Shown here: in pieces, positions 1-11,095 of the stretch | Position numbering within the stretch: the stretch's first letter is position 1 | Layout: each line of letters begins with the position of its first letter | NCBI GenBank assembly: GCA_036785705.1 | Contig: JAWUZG010000029.1 | Coordinates: 13,531,501-13,595,500, forward strand | From: Acanthornis magna | Lineage: Eukaryota > Chordata > Aves > Passeriformes > Acanthizidae | Direction: 5' to 3' | DNA length: 64,000 nucleotides | Translations under genes and position numbers: made by a program | Notes under the pieces: model-generated | What the model was told of the DNA's origin: nothing | Database searches by the model: none | Seen by the model: the letters and a program-made list of their open reading frames with translations, nothing else

Positions 1-480
1 TTTGAAATTATATTTTCTGAACTATTTTAACAACAAAATAATGCATCATTTATTTGCACTGAATATTTTTTGCAATGCAGCTGCCAGATTCGTGCCACAC
101 TGAATTTATTCAATATCCTTTTTTTTTAAAAAAAAATAGACTGATACATTTTCCATGAAGTTATTTAAATACCACCCCAAGATGCCAAGTTGGCTCTGTG
201 ACTGCAAAGACGTATTTTTTAAAGAGTGTGAAATAATTCATTAACATATTCATGAGGGAGTAGAACTGCAGACTTCAGGTGAAACACTAGCTTAAGTATC
301 ACCAGAGTTAAATTGCATCAAAAGGTGTTTAATCCTGTGAACGTGCTTGCTATAGCACCACTGAGACTTCTACCGAAACAGCCGAGTGTTCATGTAAGTC
401 CCCAGGAGCTTTACAACAAAGAGGAGAAATTTGGTTTAAATAAGGCCACTGGCACAAAGAATCTGCCACCATAACAGAGG
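1..480. other. Unique non-coding DNA
   Basis: AT-rich sequence with short T and A runs near 120-137. I see no coding signature, repeat family or RNA gene. The minus-strand open frames starting near 586-668 are reading through the A-rich tract that follows and are not credible proteins. Confidence 0.6.
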
Positions 481-552
481 GAAAAGAGAAAAAAAAAACA
501 AACCAAAAAAACCCAACCAACCAACCAAGCAACGAAAAAAAAAAAAAACTGA
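481..552. repeat. A-rich low-complexity tract with CCAA repeats
   Basis: On the plus strand this is a nearly pure A/C tract. Long A runs flank a short (CCAA)n block near 511-528, and it ends in an A run of about 15. It explains the Phe/Trp/Gly-rich open frames on the opposite strand, which are artefacts of low complexity. Confidence 0.85.
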
Positions 553-1370
553 GGAAGAAATAAGGAGAAAAAAGCAACAGGGACATTTCCAGTCAGAAAG
601 TATCGGTCTGGCAAACAAGAGGGAAAAGTTAGTTTACAAACTGCATAGCAACTTCCTGATTTGTGCAATTGTGTCCAATCTTATCTTTCAAAATAGACTG
701 CAAAATTCACACACCACAGATATCTGTGACCAAGTACTGTACATGCTGACTAGAAAGACAGTGTTGCCTGCACAGCATTTTCTGCAGTGGAGACAGAACA
801 TCCAGATTAAGAGCATGTGAAAGAACAGTGAGAGTAATCATTACACTAGGATCTGTCTAATTTATTCTTATTCCTTTAACTGTTTTTTCCCCACATTTAA
901 AAAATTATCATTTCAGCTGCAATCTCCCAGTCTTGTTACTGTCTAATGTTCCATGTTGGTTTGAAGCAGAGAACAGGATTAAGTGATTATCCTCTTTTCT
1001 TTGCAAATATTTCCTTTCCTTCAATTTTGACGTCATTGTTAACATCTCTCTCTATTCATGACCGTACATGTGATTTGTCTTTAATGGACTCTCATTGGCT
1101 TGTCTGCAGTTCCCTTATCTTCTATTAAAAATAAGTTAAAAGAAATTAGCCTATTAGCCGAAATGCAATAGTACTAATTTTGTAAACAGCAATACAGAAC
1201 AACGAATGCAGAACAATTCCACTGCAGTTAAAGAAATGCATTTAAAATAAACGGATTGCAGTTTCCAGGAAGCACAGCTTAAGAGCACCTATTCATAAGG
1301 TGCTTCCATCCTCATCCTCAGGACTGCATTGATTCAAGACAACTGCATTTCCCAATTAGCTGGTTTGGGC

Positions 1371-1395
1371 TTTTTTTTTTTTTTCCTTTTTTCTT
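1371..1395. repeat. Poly(T)-rich tract
   Basis: Fourteen T are followed by CC, six T, C and more T. No retroposed gene body is visible on the 3' (plus) side, where a minus-strand poly(A) tail would have its source sequence. Confidence 0.85.
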
Positions 1396-1794
1396 AAAGT
1401 AGCTACCTCAAAACAACATAAGTGCCCCAAATAAAACAGCAGCTCTGCACAGACGGCTTGCATCCTCCTTTCCCGTCCATTAACTGTCTTTACTGTCCAT
1501 TTCAACGTGGTGCAATTGTAGACAGACAGATACGTACAAGACAGCATCCTTCGCGGGGGTGAGACTTGCTTTCAACTCTTGCACATGAATTCACACATCA
1601 TCTGACATTTATCAGTGTTTGCTCTCACTGGTCCTTGTCTCCCTCCAGTGGTGGGACAATCAGACCTCTCTACACTTTAAACAAGAGACACAGCCACCCT
1701 TTAAATTATACAGCTAAGCCTTCCTCAAACTTTTTGTCATCCCATTGAATGAGGAATCCCAGAAATACTTCTTATTTTTCCTCCAAACATGCAA

Positions 1795-2110
1795 CTTGTT
1801 GTGATTTTAATACTAATTCCTTTCCTTCTCCAATTCAACACTATTCAAGGTCAACCCTGGTCTCTTATGCAGTTCCAGCTTCAAGCCATTAGCAAATTTC
1901 ATTGGCACATTCTTGTTTTTATCCTACTTTTTGGTAATTAGTGAAAATAATAAATAAGCTCAATGTCAAAGCCAGTCCCCCAGGAACTCCACTAATAACC
2001 TCCCTCCAGCCTTATAGCTTCTTTCAACACAGTTTCTTGTTATCTCCTTCAGTCATTCCCAAAGCATTTGTACTAACAACCCTCCCTCCAGTTTAGATAG
2101 CATTTTTCCC
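1795..2110 (-). mobile_element. Ancient CR1-clade LINE fragment (reverse transcriptase remnant)
   Basis: Reading the minus strand, positions 2011-1982 translate to GWREVISGVP. This matches the CR1/L2 reverse-transcriptase block that normally reads SGWRPVTSGVPQGS. About 80 nt further on, 1902-1870 translate to MKFANGLKLEL, matching the catalytic block SKFADDTKLGG with the two metal-binding aspartates decayed to Asn-Gly. The spacing between the blocks fits the enzyme, but they lie in different frames and a stop precedes the first block, so the copy has been inactive for a long time. The fragment is 5'-truncated and probably 3'-truncated. Its subfamily cannot be decided by eye. It could be an old avian CR1 subfamily or a related CR1-clade element. 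Confidence 0.72.
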
Positions 2111-2410
2111 ACGCAGCACCATATGGAGGGCTCTGCTGGGGCAGACTCAATCTTTCCTTTGCTCTCAGGGCCAGTGACATGGCTGAGAGAGACAGAGGGC
2201 ACATTGCAAGAGGTGTTGTCAGGGAAAAAATTAAAAAGCCATCATATGTGGCCCTGATGGGACTTTATCTGGAAGGTTATGTATAGCTTTTCCATTTAAC
2301 AATAGAAAAATAATATTTAAAAAAAAAAAAAAACCTGAAGGAGAAAAATTTCAAAGTCACCTATGGAAGTCAAACAAAAGGATTTGCTTTTGTAGCTTAG
2401 CAAAATGATT
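2111..2410. other. Unique DNA with a 15-nt poly(A)
   Basis: There is an A run at 2319-2333. The sequence before it resembles no family I recognise. It ends at the putative target site of the LTR that follows. Confidence 0.55.
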
Positions 2411-3414
2411 TGGTTTGTGTGGCAAGTTTGGGTAATGAGGGGGCTACAGGGGTGGCTTCTATGAGAAGGCCAAGTTCATCAGTGGTGGCAGTAGCACCAC
2501 TGGGATAACATATTTAAGAACGGGAAAAAAAACCCTGCACAGTCACAGCTGGAGAGGGAGGTGCAAATGTGAGAGCAACAACTACACAGATACCAAGGTC
2601 AGTGAAGGATGAGGAGGAGGACATGCTGCACCCTTGGAGCAGATACTCCTCTGCATTCTATGGTGGAGACCATGGTGAAACAGCTGTGCCCCTGCAGCCC
2701 ATAAAGGTTAATAATGGAGCAAACAGCCTCCTGCAGCCCATGGAAGGCCCCACACTGGAGCAGGAGGAAACCTGTGCTGTGGTAGACTCCTGGCAGGACC
2801 TGTGGAGCCACTGAGAGAGGAGCCCATGCTAGAGCAGCTTTGCTGGCAGCACTCGTGACCCCACAGGAGACCCATGCTGGAACAGTCTGCTCCTGAAGGA
2901 CTGCACCCCGAGCAAGGGACCCACGCTGGAGCAGGTCATGACGAACTGCAGCCTGCAGGAAGGACTCACATTGGAGAAGCTCATGAAGAACTGTCTCCCA
3001 TGGGAGGGATTCACACTGGAGAAGAGGAAGAGTGGGAGGAGAAAGGAACAGCTGAGACAACATGCAATGAATGGACCTCAACCCTCATTCCCTGTCCACC
3101 TGCGCCACTGAGGGGGGGGGAGGTAGATGAAATCAGGAGTAAGGTTAAGCACAGAAAGAAGTATGGGGGGGAAGGTAATTTAGGATTTAGTTTTCTTTCT
3201 TTGTCTTCCTATTCTGATTTGATTGGTAATAAATTGAACTAATTTCCCCAAGCCAAGTCTGTTCTGCCCACAATGGTAATCAGTGAGTGATCTCTCCCTG
3301 TCCCTAACTCAAAATCGTTTCATTATGTTTTCTCTCCCTTGTCCAGTAGAGGATGGAGAGTGATAGAGCAGTTTTGGTGGGCAGCTGATATCCAGACAGG
3401 GTCAACCGACCACA
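2411..3414 (+). mobile_element. Solo LTR of an avian ERVL-like endogenous retrovirus
   Basis: An element of about 1,004 bp begins with TG (2411) and ends with CA (3414). The flanking pentamers TGATT (2406-2410) and TCATT (3415-3419) differ at one base, fitting a 5-bp target-site duplication of ERVL type. The 3' part resembles a widespread avian LTR: AATAAA at 3228-3233, then a T-rich segment and an ending close to CCAGACAGGGTCAACCGACC. These set the plus orientation. The U3-like interior carries six degenerate units of about 45-50 bp (starting near 2746, 2819, 2866, 2916, 2962 and 3007), each with a core like CCCACGCTGGAGCAG. A run of nine G lies near 3112-3120. No gag, pol or env sequence adjoins it, so it is a recombination-derived solo LTR. 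The open frames at 2569-2814 and 2874-3242 (plus) and 2599-3081 (minus) are readings of these repeats, not genes. The family is inferred from memory. Confidence 0.8.
3228..3233 (+). promoter_or_regulatory. LTR polyadenylation signal AATAAA
   Basis: A canonical AATAAA lies 181 bp before the 3' end of the solo LTR, where the R region of an avian ERVL LTR is expected. It is the main evidence for LTR orientation. Current use is unknown. Confidence 0.6.
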
Positions 3415-4516
3415 TCATTTCAGCAGTTAATACAGAGCTAGAGGGAAAAAATTGTTTAAAACAATAGAATGATAAAAATTCCCATGGACACATTCTGTCT
3501 GGAATTCTTAATAGCTTCAGATCATGAGAGGCATTACATTTGTGATTTGACTTGTATATATAAGGAGAGAATCTAGAAACAGTTCCTTTGAAACAGTTTC
3601 ATTTATGAGATATACAACACAGGAATTGGGACTATCTGAAAATAGTATGCTTGATAACCCAGTAAGCTCCTTCTGCTACTTCCAATTTTTTTTTCCTTTC
3701 CAAAGGTCCTCAGTGTTGACTTTGTTGTCTCCAGTGCAAGGCAGAAGAATGAGACACACATTTACATACAGCATTTTTCAAAATCATCACTCTCAAAGTC
3801 AGGTCGTAAAGGATAATGTGCAACTAGAACTGAAGGTACTGGATATTTTACTGGCATAAACATTCCTAGATCATTGCTGCCTTCAGCTCTTTACTTACAT
3901 CTCTGTCTGTATAGCTTCACAAACCAGCTTAATTCCCTCCTTGTCCAACCAGGACATGCTCAGAATTTACTTACAACAGTCTCACCAGCATACCAGCTCT
4001 CAGGCTGATCATGAGCTCAAACTGATGCTGGGATACAGAGTGCCAGAGCTACTTTATTAGTTTTACTACCTCTATCTGCTCACAAGTCTAAACAGAAATT
4101 TTAGCCCAAAGGGGATGGCAAGATGTAGTGGATGGTATTTTACTGCAGATAAGTCAATGAAAGAAGGGGAGAAAAGAGAGGGAGGAGGCTGAAGCAGGGC
4201 GTGAAGGGATATTTTGGGATGTCAGAGTCTGTTATATTGTCATTTGCATGAATCAATATTTTATTTAAAGCTAGAAGATCTCATAACTACTCTGAAGAGC
4301 CAGATGGTTTAAAATCAGTGTTACCTCTGACATTTATGAGCACCCTTGATAGGTACAGCATTAAGTTTGTGGGGGGAAGGAGTGTTGGTGGAGTTTTTAT
4401 CATTTTGGGATGATTTATCATTGTGGCCCTTTATGATTTATCTCTTTAATCCCCTCCTCAACAATTTACTCTGTGTATTAAACTACAGTGTCAACTCAAT
4501 TACATTATAATAATTC

Positions 4517-4531
4517 ATATATATATATATC
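4517..4531. repeat. (AT)n microsatellite
   Basis: About seven AT units in an AT-rich context. Confidence 0.8.
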
Positions 4532-6570
4532 AATAACATCATAAAATTATTTACTCAGCCCACTATAAATTCTCTGTTGCTATTTTTCTACTGACCTTTA
4601 CCCCTTACTTTTTTTTTTCTAATGACATCTAAAAAAGGGAGAAAGGATGAAGTTTAGTCTGTGTCAGTACACCCAGCCGTGACCTCCATCTGCACATCAA
4701 TATTTGTAGATAACAAGTAGGTATGGCTGTCATCAGCACAATGAATTTGCTCAGTTCTAAAATAGAAGCATGCAATGCTTCAACAACAAAATTTTCCTAC
4801 ACACAATTCACAAGCCTCTCTGCTTGAATGAGAATGAAATAACAAACAGAATGTGGGAACAAAAGAATTTTTTCATCCTGCAGATAAAAAAAATCCCATT
4901 GCTTAGGATTTATCTGAAATCAAGTGTGTCAGAAAAACAGATTTGTGTCAGAATGATCAAACAATGAAGGGGGAAAATAAAATATAAACCAAGGCAGCCC
5001 ACTCCTCCTTTCAGAAAAGAGGGCTTGACTTGCTCACTGTTACCACACTCATTCAGGATGTGGGCCAGCCATGCTGTAATCCCTGCTTTACCTCACTGAG
5101 CAGAGGCTCAGCGTTCAAGGAAGCATCCTTACTACCAGGCAAGAGACTGATGGGTCTGGGAATGCTTAGTTGTTCTCATTAAGTGTAAAGCAGACCCACA
5201 GCTGAACAGCCAACAAGAGTACTCGTCTCAGTTGTGAATGATAACTGTCCAGTTGATGCCCTAATTGAGGCTAGAAGAGTGTGTTACATGCCTGGGATGT
5301 TGTCTTCTCTGCCTCTTCCTCATTATCACTTTGGCTCAAAAAACCTCACATTCCCCAACAAGACTTCCATTAAGATACCTCTAAGGGTATCATTTTCCAA
5401 TAGAAGTTACAATGCACACAAGTGTTGTGGACCAAATCCATTCAATTACACAGGAAAGAACAGCTAAAATGCTAAAGCAAAACTGAAATTTAAATCTCAG
5501 TTATAGACTATTGCTTTAATAGTAGTGATTGCCTGAAACCATCTTGGGAGACTGCAGAAACAAATTGGAGCACATGGATATTGTTCACAACACTTTTTAG
5601 TCTGCGTGTGACTAAAGACAAAAGACAGTTTATGCTTTAAAGTGGGACTTGAGCCTTGAACTTGATAGCATTACTCTAAATATAACAAATTTATCACTAA
5701 CAACAAGTGAAAGTCCATCAGCAGCTCATTCACAAATGTAAAGGCCTAAAATAAAATAGAATTTGATAGGTCAGCGTTATTCAATAAACCACTTGAGAAT
5801 AACAGCACTTGTCAGAAAGTTAGAGACATGGAGAGTTCCAGAGTTACCACTCACATAATACAGGCTTTCCATTGTAGCCTAATTTTCTCCCAGAAAATAC
5901 ATATTTTTGCCACATAATCAATGAGTACTTTCACAGGTGAACGCTGGTATGTGGGCTACTGTGCAGGAGTAGCTCCCAGCCTTGAAAGGCATTGAAGTAA
6001 CACAACACCACGACGTCTGGGGGAATGGCTGGTCCTGTGCCACAGAACTTACTTGTTCAAAGCCAGCAAGTGTAAATTGTTTGAAAGAATCAAGCAACAG
6101 TTCCTAGTGACCAACTATTTATTTGCTTTCTCCTCTCAAGTGGAGAATATCTGACCACAACGCAGCCACTTACCTCCTCCATTGTTGAGTCAGGAGATTA
6201 TCTAGAGAAATAGAGTGAGATATATTTGAAGGCCTGTGTCTTCTTGAAATACAAAAGATGACAAGACAGGGACTCACTTCACTACATGGGACAAACCAAG
6301 TCAATTTAACTACTCAATCTATATTTCTATTAACATTTGTAAAATATTTCCTTTCCTGCGTTAGAGGCTAAGTTAATCATCAAGGATCACTATATGAAGC
6401 CCTCCTACTTTTAAAATAAGGATGCTCATGAAATACTTAAGTACACAACTGCCATGTGAGAGTCAAGTAGTTCAACTACCTTTGCCTTCAATTTTATCAG
6501 TTTGAACTCTACTTTTCCAGAAGAGTAACAGTTTATTCCTCCCATCATTCTAGCACAGTTAATCAATCTT

Positions 6571-6588
6571 AAAAAAAAAAAAAAAAAA
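6571..6588. repeat. Poly(A) run, 18 nt
   Basis: A pure run of 18 A. The 300 bp upstream shows no source gene for a processed pseudogene. Confidence 0.85.
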
Positions 6589-7089
6589 CCTGAAAAAAGT
6601 GAGTACTTAGTCTGCTTTTTTCTTTCTCTGTAAAAAAATGATTGATCGCAAAAGGACACACAATGGAAATGCTACTGAAATGTCAGGCTCTAATTTTTTT
6701 ACCAAATATCATTTAAAATGTTATTTTAGTCTGTGCATTTGTCACTCACTGCAACATGTTCATGAGCAAAGCTTATACAAAACAAACCATAAAAAAATTA
6801 AATCTTGCAACAACTTCCAAGAGAAAAGGGACAATGAAGTTAAGTCCTATTTTGCTTCCTCTCCAAGTCAAATTTCATTGGTCTGGTTGTCACGGAATGA
6901 AAGCAAGGAAGTTCGTGACTGAAAACAGCTTTCTGGTTGGGAGCAGGCTAGATGTTAACAGAGACCTTGACTCAGTTCAAGGTCACTTTTCTTTCCCCTT
7001 GTACACTTTCCGATGCATCACACAGGCAACAAATTTTTTGGTACTGGGGCAGAAATGCAAAAAAAGTTAAGGCTTGTTGAGTCCCATGT

Positions 7090-7215
7090 GCACTGTTTCA
7101 TATTCCCAGAGCTTATAAAATGAAGATAATTAAATACACGAACCTCCCAAGAGTATTGTAAAAATTAATTACACAACAAATTTAGAGCACATTGAGAATA
7201 AGAAGTACTCTGTAT
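7090..7215 (+). mobile_element. MIR-like ancient SINE fragment
   Basis: The 3' half of a CORE-SINE/MIR can be followed. A TTATAAAATGAAGATAAT block (from about 7113) corresponds to the usual TGTAAAATGGGAATAAT. It is followed by an ACCTCC...GAGTATTGTAAAAATTAAT segment matching the usual ACCTCATAGGGTTGTTGTGAGGATTAAAT region. A terminal GAGAATAAGAAGTACTCTGT matches the L2-like tail. No tRNA-like head is visible, so the copy is 5'-truncated. Such elements predate the bird-mammal split. Confidence 0.6.
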
Positions 7216-7674
7216 CAGAATTTACTGCTGTCTTCATTCATACTGAAAAACCCAAAAATATTATTTTTTTACATTTATAGGAGTAAATGCATTAAAATGT
7301 TCAAATGCAAAGTAGGAACTTTTCAGAATTATTTCAAGAAACCAAAACTGTAGATTGTTAGTACAGTCTTTACTGAAGATGGCAACTCTTGAGCTCAGAA
7401 ATTAAGTACAAGAGCTGTTAAAAATAGTGAAAGAAGTCAAACTACATTTGGAATAATAATTGACAAACTTTTCTAGATCTGTGAAGAAACCAAATTTATC
7501 AACTTTCTATCCAGGATAGCACAAATTATTCAAGAGAAATAAAATTCAGCATATTCAATTTCGAAGTGGACAAATTGAACTATAAAAAAATCCTGTTCAC
7601 TGACTGGAGATCATTCTGTGTACACAAAATGGTCATGAGCAGATCAGGTCCTTCAACTATTTCACTATTGAAAA
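7216..7674. other. Unique AT-rich DNA
   Basis: AT-rich sequence between the MIR-like fragment and the CR1 3' end. I see no feature in it. Confidence 0.55.
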
Positions 7675-9715
7675 CACAGAATCACAGACTTGTAATGGCA
7701 GGAAGGGACCTCTGGAGATGTTCTAGCCCAACCCTTCTGGCTTAGAAGGGTCAAAGAGAGAAGGCTGCTCAGGGCTGAGTCTGGATTTTGAGGATCTCCA
7801 AGGAGAGAGATGCTACAGACTCCCTCCCTGGACAGTCCATTCAACAGTCACCCTACCCAGTTTGTATCTTTTTTCTTTGCTGTGTTTAAAAACGGCTTCC
7901 AGGAGAATTTGCTGTCTTTCCCAGGGATCAAGGTGAAGGTGTCTGGCCTGCAGTTTGCTTGATCGTCCTGCTTGCTCTTCTTGAAGATGGGAGCTCACAG
8001 GAACATCATCTCAAACTCCACAACTTTTCAAAGGCCACCAAATATAACCCCATGATACGAACCAGCTCACTCAGTACTCATGGGTCCATTTCCATCAGGT
8101 CCCATGTACTAGTTAGTGTATGTTCAGTTTAAGTATCCCCTAACCTAAGCCTCCTCCACCAAAGATGAGCTTCCCTTGCTCCAGACTTTCCCAGTAGTCT
8201 CAGAGGACTGAGACTCCTGAAGGCAGATTTTCCCAGTAAAGATCAAGGCAAAGAAGGCATCAAGTACCTTGGCGCTCCCAATATTCTTTGCCATCAGGAC
8301 ATCACATTCAGTGCCAGATCCACATTTTCCCTAGTTTTCCTTTTGTAGAAGTCCTCCTCATTCCCTCTCACATCATTTGCCAGGTTCAACTCTGCAGGCT
8401 TTGGCTCTCCTAATCTCATTTTTGCACTCAGTTACTTTTGTATTCCTTGTAGGTCAACTGACTGCATGTCATTCTTACATTTTATATTTGAGTTTTGTCA
8501 GGAGAATCTTGTTTACCTATGCAGATCTCCTGACACCCTTACCTGTTTCCCTCAAATAGAATGGATCATTCTTGAGATTGGAGACAGTCATTCCTGAAAA
8601 ATCATTCAGACCTTCTAGATCCCTCTACTCTCCAGGACTGTAACCCAGGGTATTCTTTCAAGTGTCTTTCAAACAGGCTGAAGTCAGCTCTTCTGAATTC
8701 CAAAACTGTGATCCTGCTATCTGCCTCAATCTTTCCTCTCAGGATCCTGAACTCTACCATTTCAAGGTCACTGCCACCAAAACACTGTCACCAGTCACAC
8801 CTGACCAGTTCTTCCTTCCTTCCTTGTAAGTAAGGGATCCTGTAGAGCAGCTTCTCAGTCACCTGTGTCAGGAGCTAATCACTGCTGCACACTGCAAAGA
8901 ATCCTCCTGGATCACTTGTGCCCTGCTGCATTGCCCATGCAGCACTGATAGCGGTGTTTTATAGTCCCACAGCTTGTGAACACGAGGCTTCTTCCAGATG
9001 TCTGAAGGCCTTAACTACATCTTTTCCTTGATCAAACACCCAGCATATCATCCACATTGGTCCACCTACTAATTCCAACCCAAAAGCACTCAGCTGGCTC
9101 ATCCATAACAAGACAGAGCTCAGTGTAATCCTCCTACCTTCTCATATAAAGGTCAGCTCCCCCACCTCACTGTGCTGTCTTGTCCTTCCTAAAGGTCCGG
9201 TATCCAACCACAGCAACTCATCTCCTGTATGAGCTATTCCACCACATCTCTAATATCCCTGAGACTGTAGCCCTACAAACACAGAAGGACACTGTTTCCG
9301 CTGCAGCAAGCACTAGTGTACAAGCACTTGAGAGAGGTGCCCAGTTGTGCTGATTTCGCAATAAATGGATGAAAGTTTCTTCCATCATGCTGTCATCTCA
9401 CTGTTCCCTTATTTGTGTGCATACACTTGAAAAGGGCATACTTTACCCCTCTTTCGTTGATTAGAAGGTGTCTCTTGTCTTCACTTGCTTATGGGGCAAC
9501 ATTTCATTTTTCTGTCATTCCTAGTTTAAAGCTGTCCTTTTACTAGGACAGCCAGCCTGTAGGTTCTTTATAGCATTCCTTGGTCTTCAGAGTCTCCCAT
9601 GGTTGAGAAAGTACATCACACTTATGGCATTTCCTATGACTGAAGTCTCTGCATTTGGCCATTCCACAACATACACATTTCTTGGGGAAATAACTATCAG
9701 TTCCCCGACAAAGGA
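7675..9715 (-). mobile_element. CR1 LINE, 5'-truncated with internal deletion of the reverse transcriptase
   Basis: The element lies in reverse. Its 3' end at 7675 has the CR1-type tail (plus-strand AGAATCACAGA) followed by the complement of the usual AGGGACCTCTGGAGATGTTCTAG block. Minus-strand translation shows, 5' to 3': an apparent 3' part of ORF1 (about 9715-9350); endonuclease-like sequence (about 9340-8760); the linker with EIRRAKACRVE (8417-8385) and DFYKRKTRENVD (8353-8318); and the fingers of the reverse transcriptase, IFKKSKQDDQANCRP (7988-7944). From about 7870 the sequence passes directly to 3'-terminal CR1 DNA, so palm, thumb and most 3' UTR are missing. Frames shift repeatedly and it cannot make a protein. 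The minus-strand frame at 7998-7813 and the plus-strand frame at 8377-8559 are parts of it. The core (7675-9345) is firm. The extension to about 9715 rests on one matching block near 9525-9600. Confidence 0.85.
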
Positions 9716-10439
9716 AGGAAATCAGTCTTGAAGAGACCCTCCTCTCTGAAAAAAAAATGTGTTTGGAGCACTGTCTTCAAACTTTGACAATAGCCAAGTT
9801 GTTATTGATTTCACTTCATTCTGATTGATTCCATCTCTCTGTTCTTTCTTAGAACCTGGCCTTCAACTTCAGAAACCTGAAGCTTCAAGTTTAACAATTA
9901 AATGGATTCTTCTGCATTTACAAAAAATAAGTTCAAGAAATCCAGTTACCTAAACAGCTAGAGAACATTAATATGTAAAATGTAAGCAAAAGCTACAGAT
10001 TTTAGTACACCCTGCTTTTGGGATACTCATCCTTCTTCCCACAAAGTAGCTTTAAATAAATATTGTGATGCAATATTTCCAAAACCATCCCAGAGATCTA
10101 TAATTGTACTACTTACTTTCAGAGATAAGTTATACGGCCTTGTTGATTTTCAAGACAATTTGGACTCAAATAATTTGCAAAAATGGGGCTAAGATGCATT
10201 TGCAAGTCTTCTCTTTTAATGTTAGAAGAGACTGAGGACTTGAGACATTCAGCAGTAGTAAGTCTAACTAAAAATTTATTATTCAGATAACTTCACAAGA
10301 AGAAAGTTTGGATCTTGCAATGAACAGGCCAAAGCTGGAGAGTAACCAAAGAACCAACTTAAAATTGTAATTAAACAATTTCTTATAACCAAGAAAATCC
10401 CTAATTCTTTATTTCAGTGAATATTCATTTGACTCCCTT
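9716..10439. other. Unique non-coding DNA between two LINE remnants
   Basis: No repeat or coding sequence is recognised. It separates two minus-strand LINE pieces. Part of it may be LINE sequence decayed beyond recognition. Confidence 0.45.
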
Positions 10440-11095
10440 GTCTTACTTCAGGACGTTTCCTTGTGGTACTTGTCCCTCGATGGTATTGCACCTGCACACC
10501 AGGATCCATTTTTGCAAATGCCAAGCCAATTCATTTCTTTTCTAGCATTCATAAATCAGGAATCATTGGAATTATACACATAAAAAAAGGCATGGTGGGA
10601 GGGGAATCCTGCAGCAAGCAATTTGCCAGCCCAAGATTTACTATCAGTTGAGCTGAACAGCCAATCCCAGTTTAGAGATAGGACACCCTTAAGATGCTGA
10701 GCCCAGAGTACAATAGTATCCAACCTGAGCCAGTTACAAACCTGCCACTACCAACTATTCCTGTACAAACAGCCAGACTGCTACATGCCTTTCAAAAGAA
10801 CTCACTCAGCAAGAGCTTTATGATTCACAACATTTAAGACCTTATGAAGGTCCATAAATAGAACAAGTAATTTTTAAAAAACCTTCCTCTGTTGCAGAAA
10901 AAAAAAATGTCATTATGGACTTTAGCAATGTCAGCAACAGAATTGTGTGCTGAATAGGAGCCTGACTGGAGAATGTTCCAAGAAAGCCAGGTTGACTTAA
11001 TCATTCCACGACAGTTGTTGGATTTTTTCAGCACAATATACGCAGTTGGTAACCGACACAATAAAATCTCCCGTTTCAAGGAGTTCAATGCATTT
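10440..11095 (-). mobile_element. Ancient L2-like LINE fragment (reverse transcriptase remnant)
   Basis: Three minus-strand blocks occur in the correct order for a CR1/L2-clade reverse transcriptase. First, QSGSYSAHNSVADIAKVHND lies within the open frame 11088-10834 and resembles the L2 family's QSGFR..HSTETALLKVTND. Second, FMDLHKVLNVVNH (10858-10820) resembles LLDLSAAFDTVNH, the first catalytic block, with Asp changed to Asn. Third, GQVPQGNVLK (10475-10446) matches SGVPQGSVLGP. Two frame changes link them, so it is a dead copy. The 84-codon open frame here is a surviving piece of this enzyme, not a host gene. The L2-type pattern in the first block favours L2 or a close relative over avian CR1. 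Confidence 0.7.

Larger units (their letters stand above)
3415..7089. other. Unique non-coding DNA
   Basis: I see no exon, RNA gene or identifiable transposon. Small items are an AT dinucleotide run at 4517-4531 and an 18-nt A run at 6571-6588. Short open frames (for example 5234-5467, 6638-6922 and 6756-7070) have biased, low-complexity composition and no recognisable domain. The stretch 5420-5450 faintly resembles an old amniote repeat, but too weakly to call. Confidence 0.55.

Noticed and set aside
350..668. Phe/Trp-rich minus-strand frames as membrane peptides
   Set aside because: They translate an A-rich low-complexity tract and have no initiation or conservation evidence.
2569..3242. 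Overlapping long open frames on both strands (up to 160 codons) as possible genes
   Set aside because: They fall wholly in the solo LTR and translate its internal tandem repeats.
7813..7998. 61-codon minus-strand frame as a small gene
   Set aside because: A different frame of the same DNA gives the CR1 reverse-transcriptase block IFKKSKQDDQANCRP, so it is part of the LINE.
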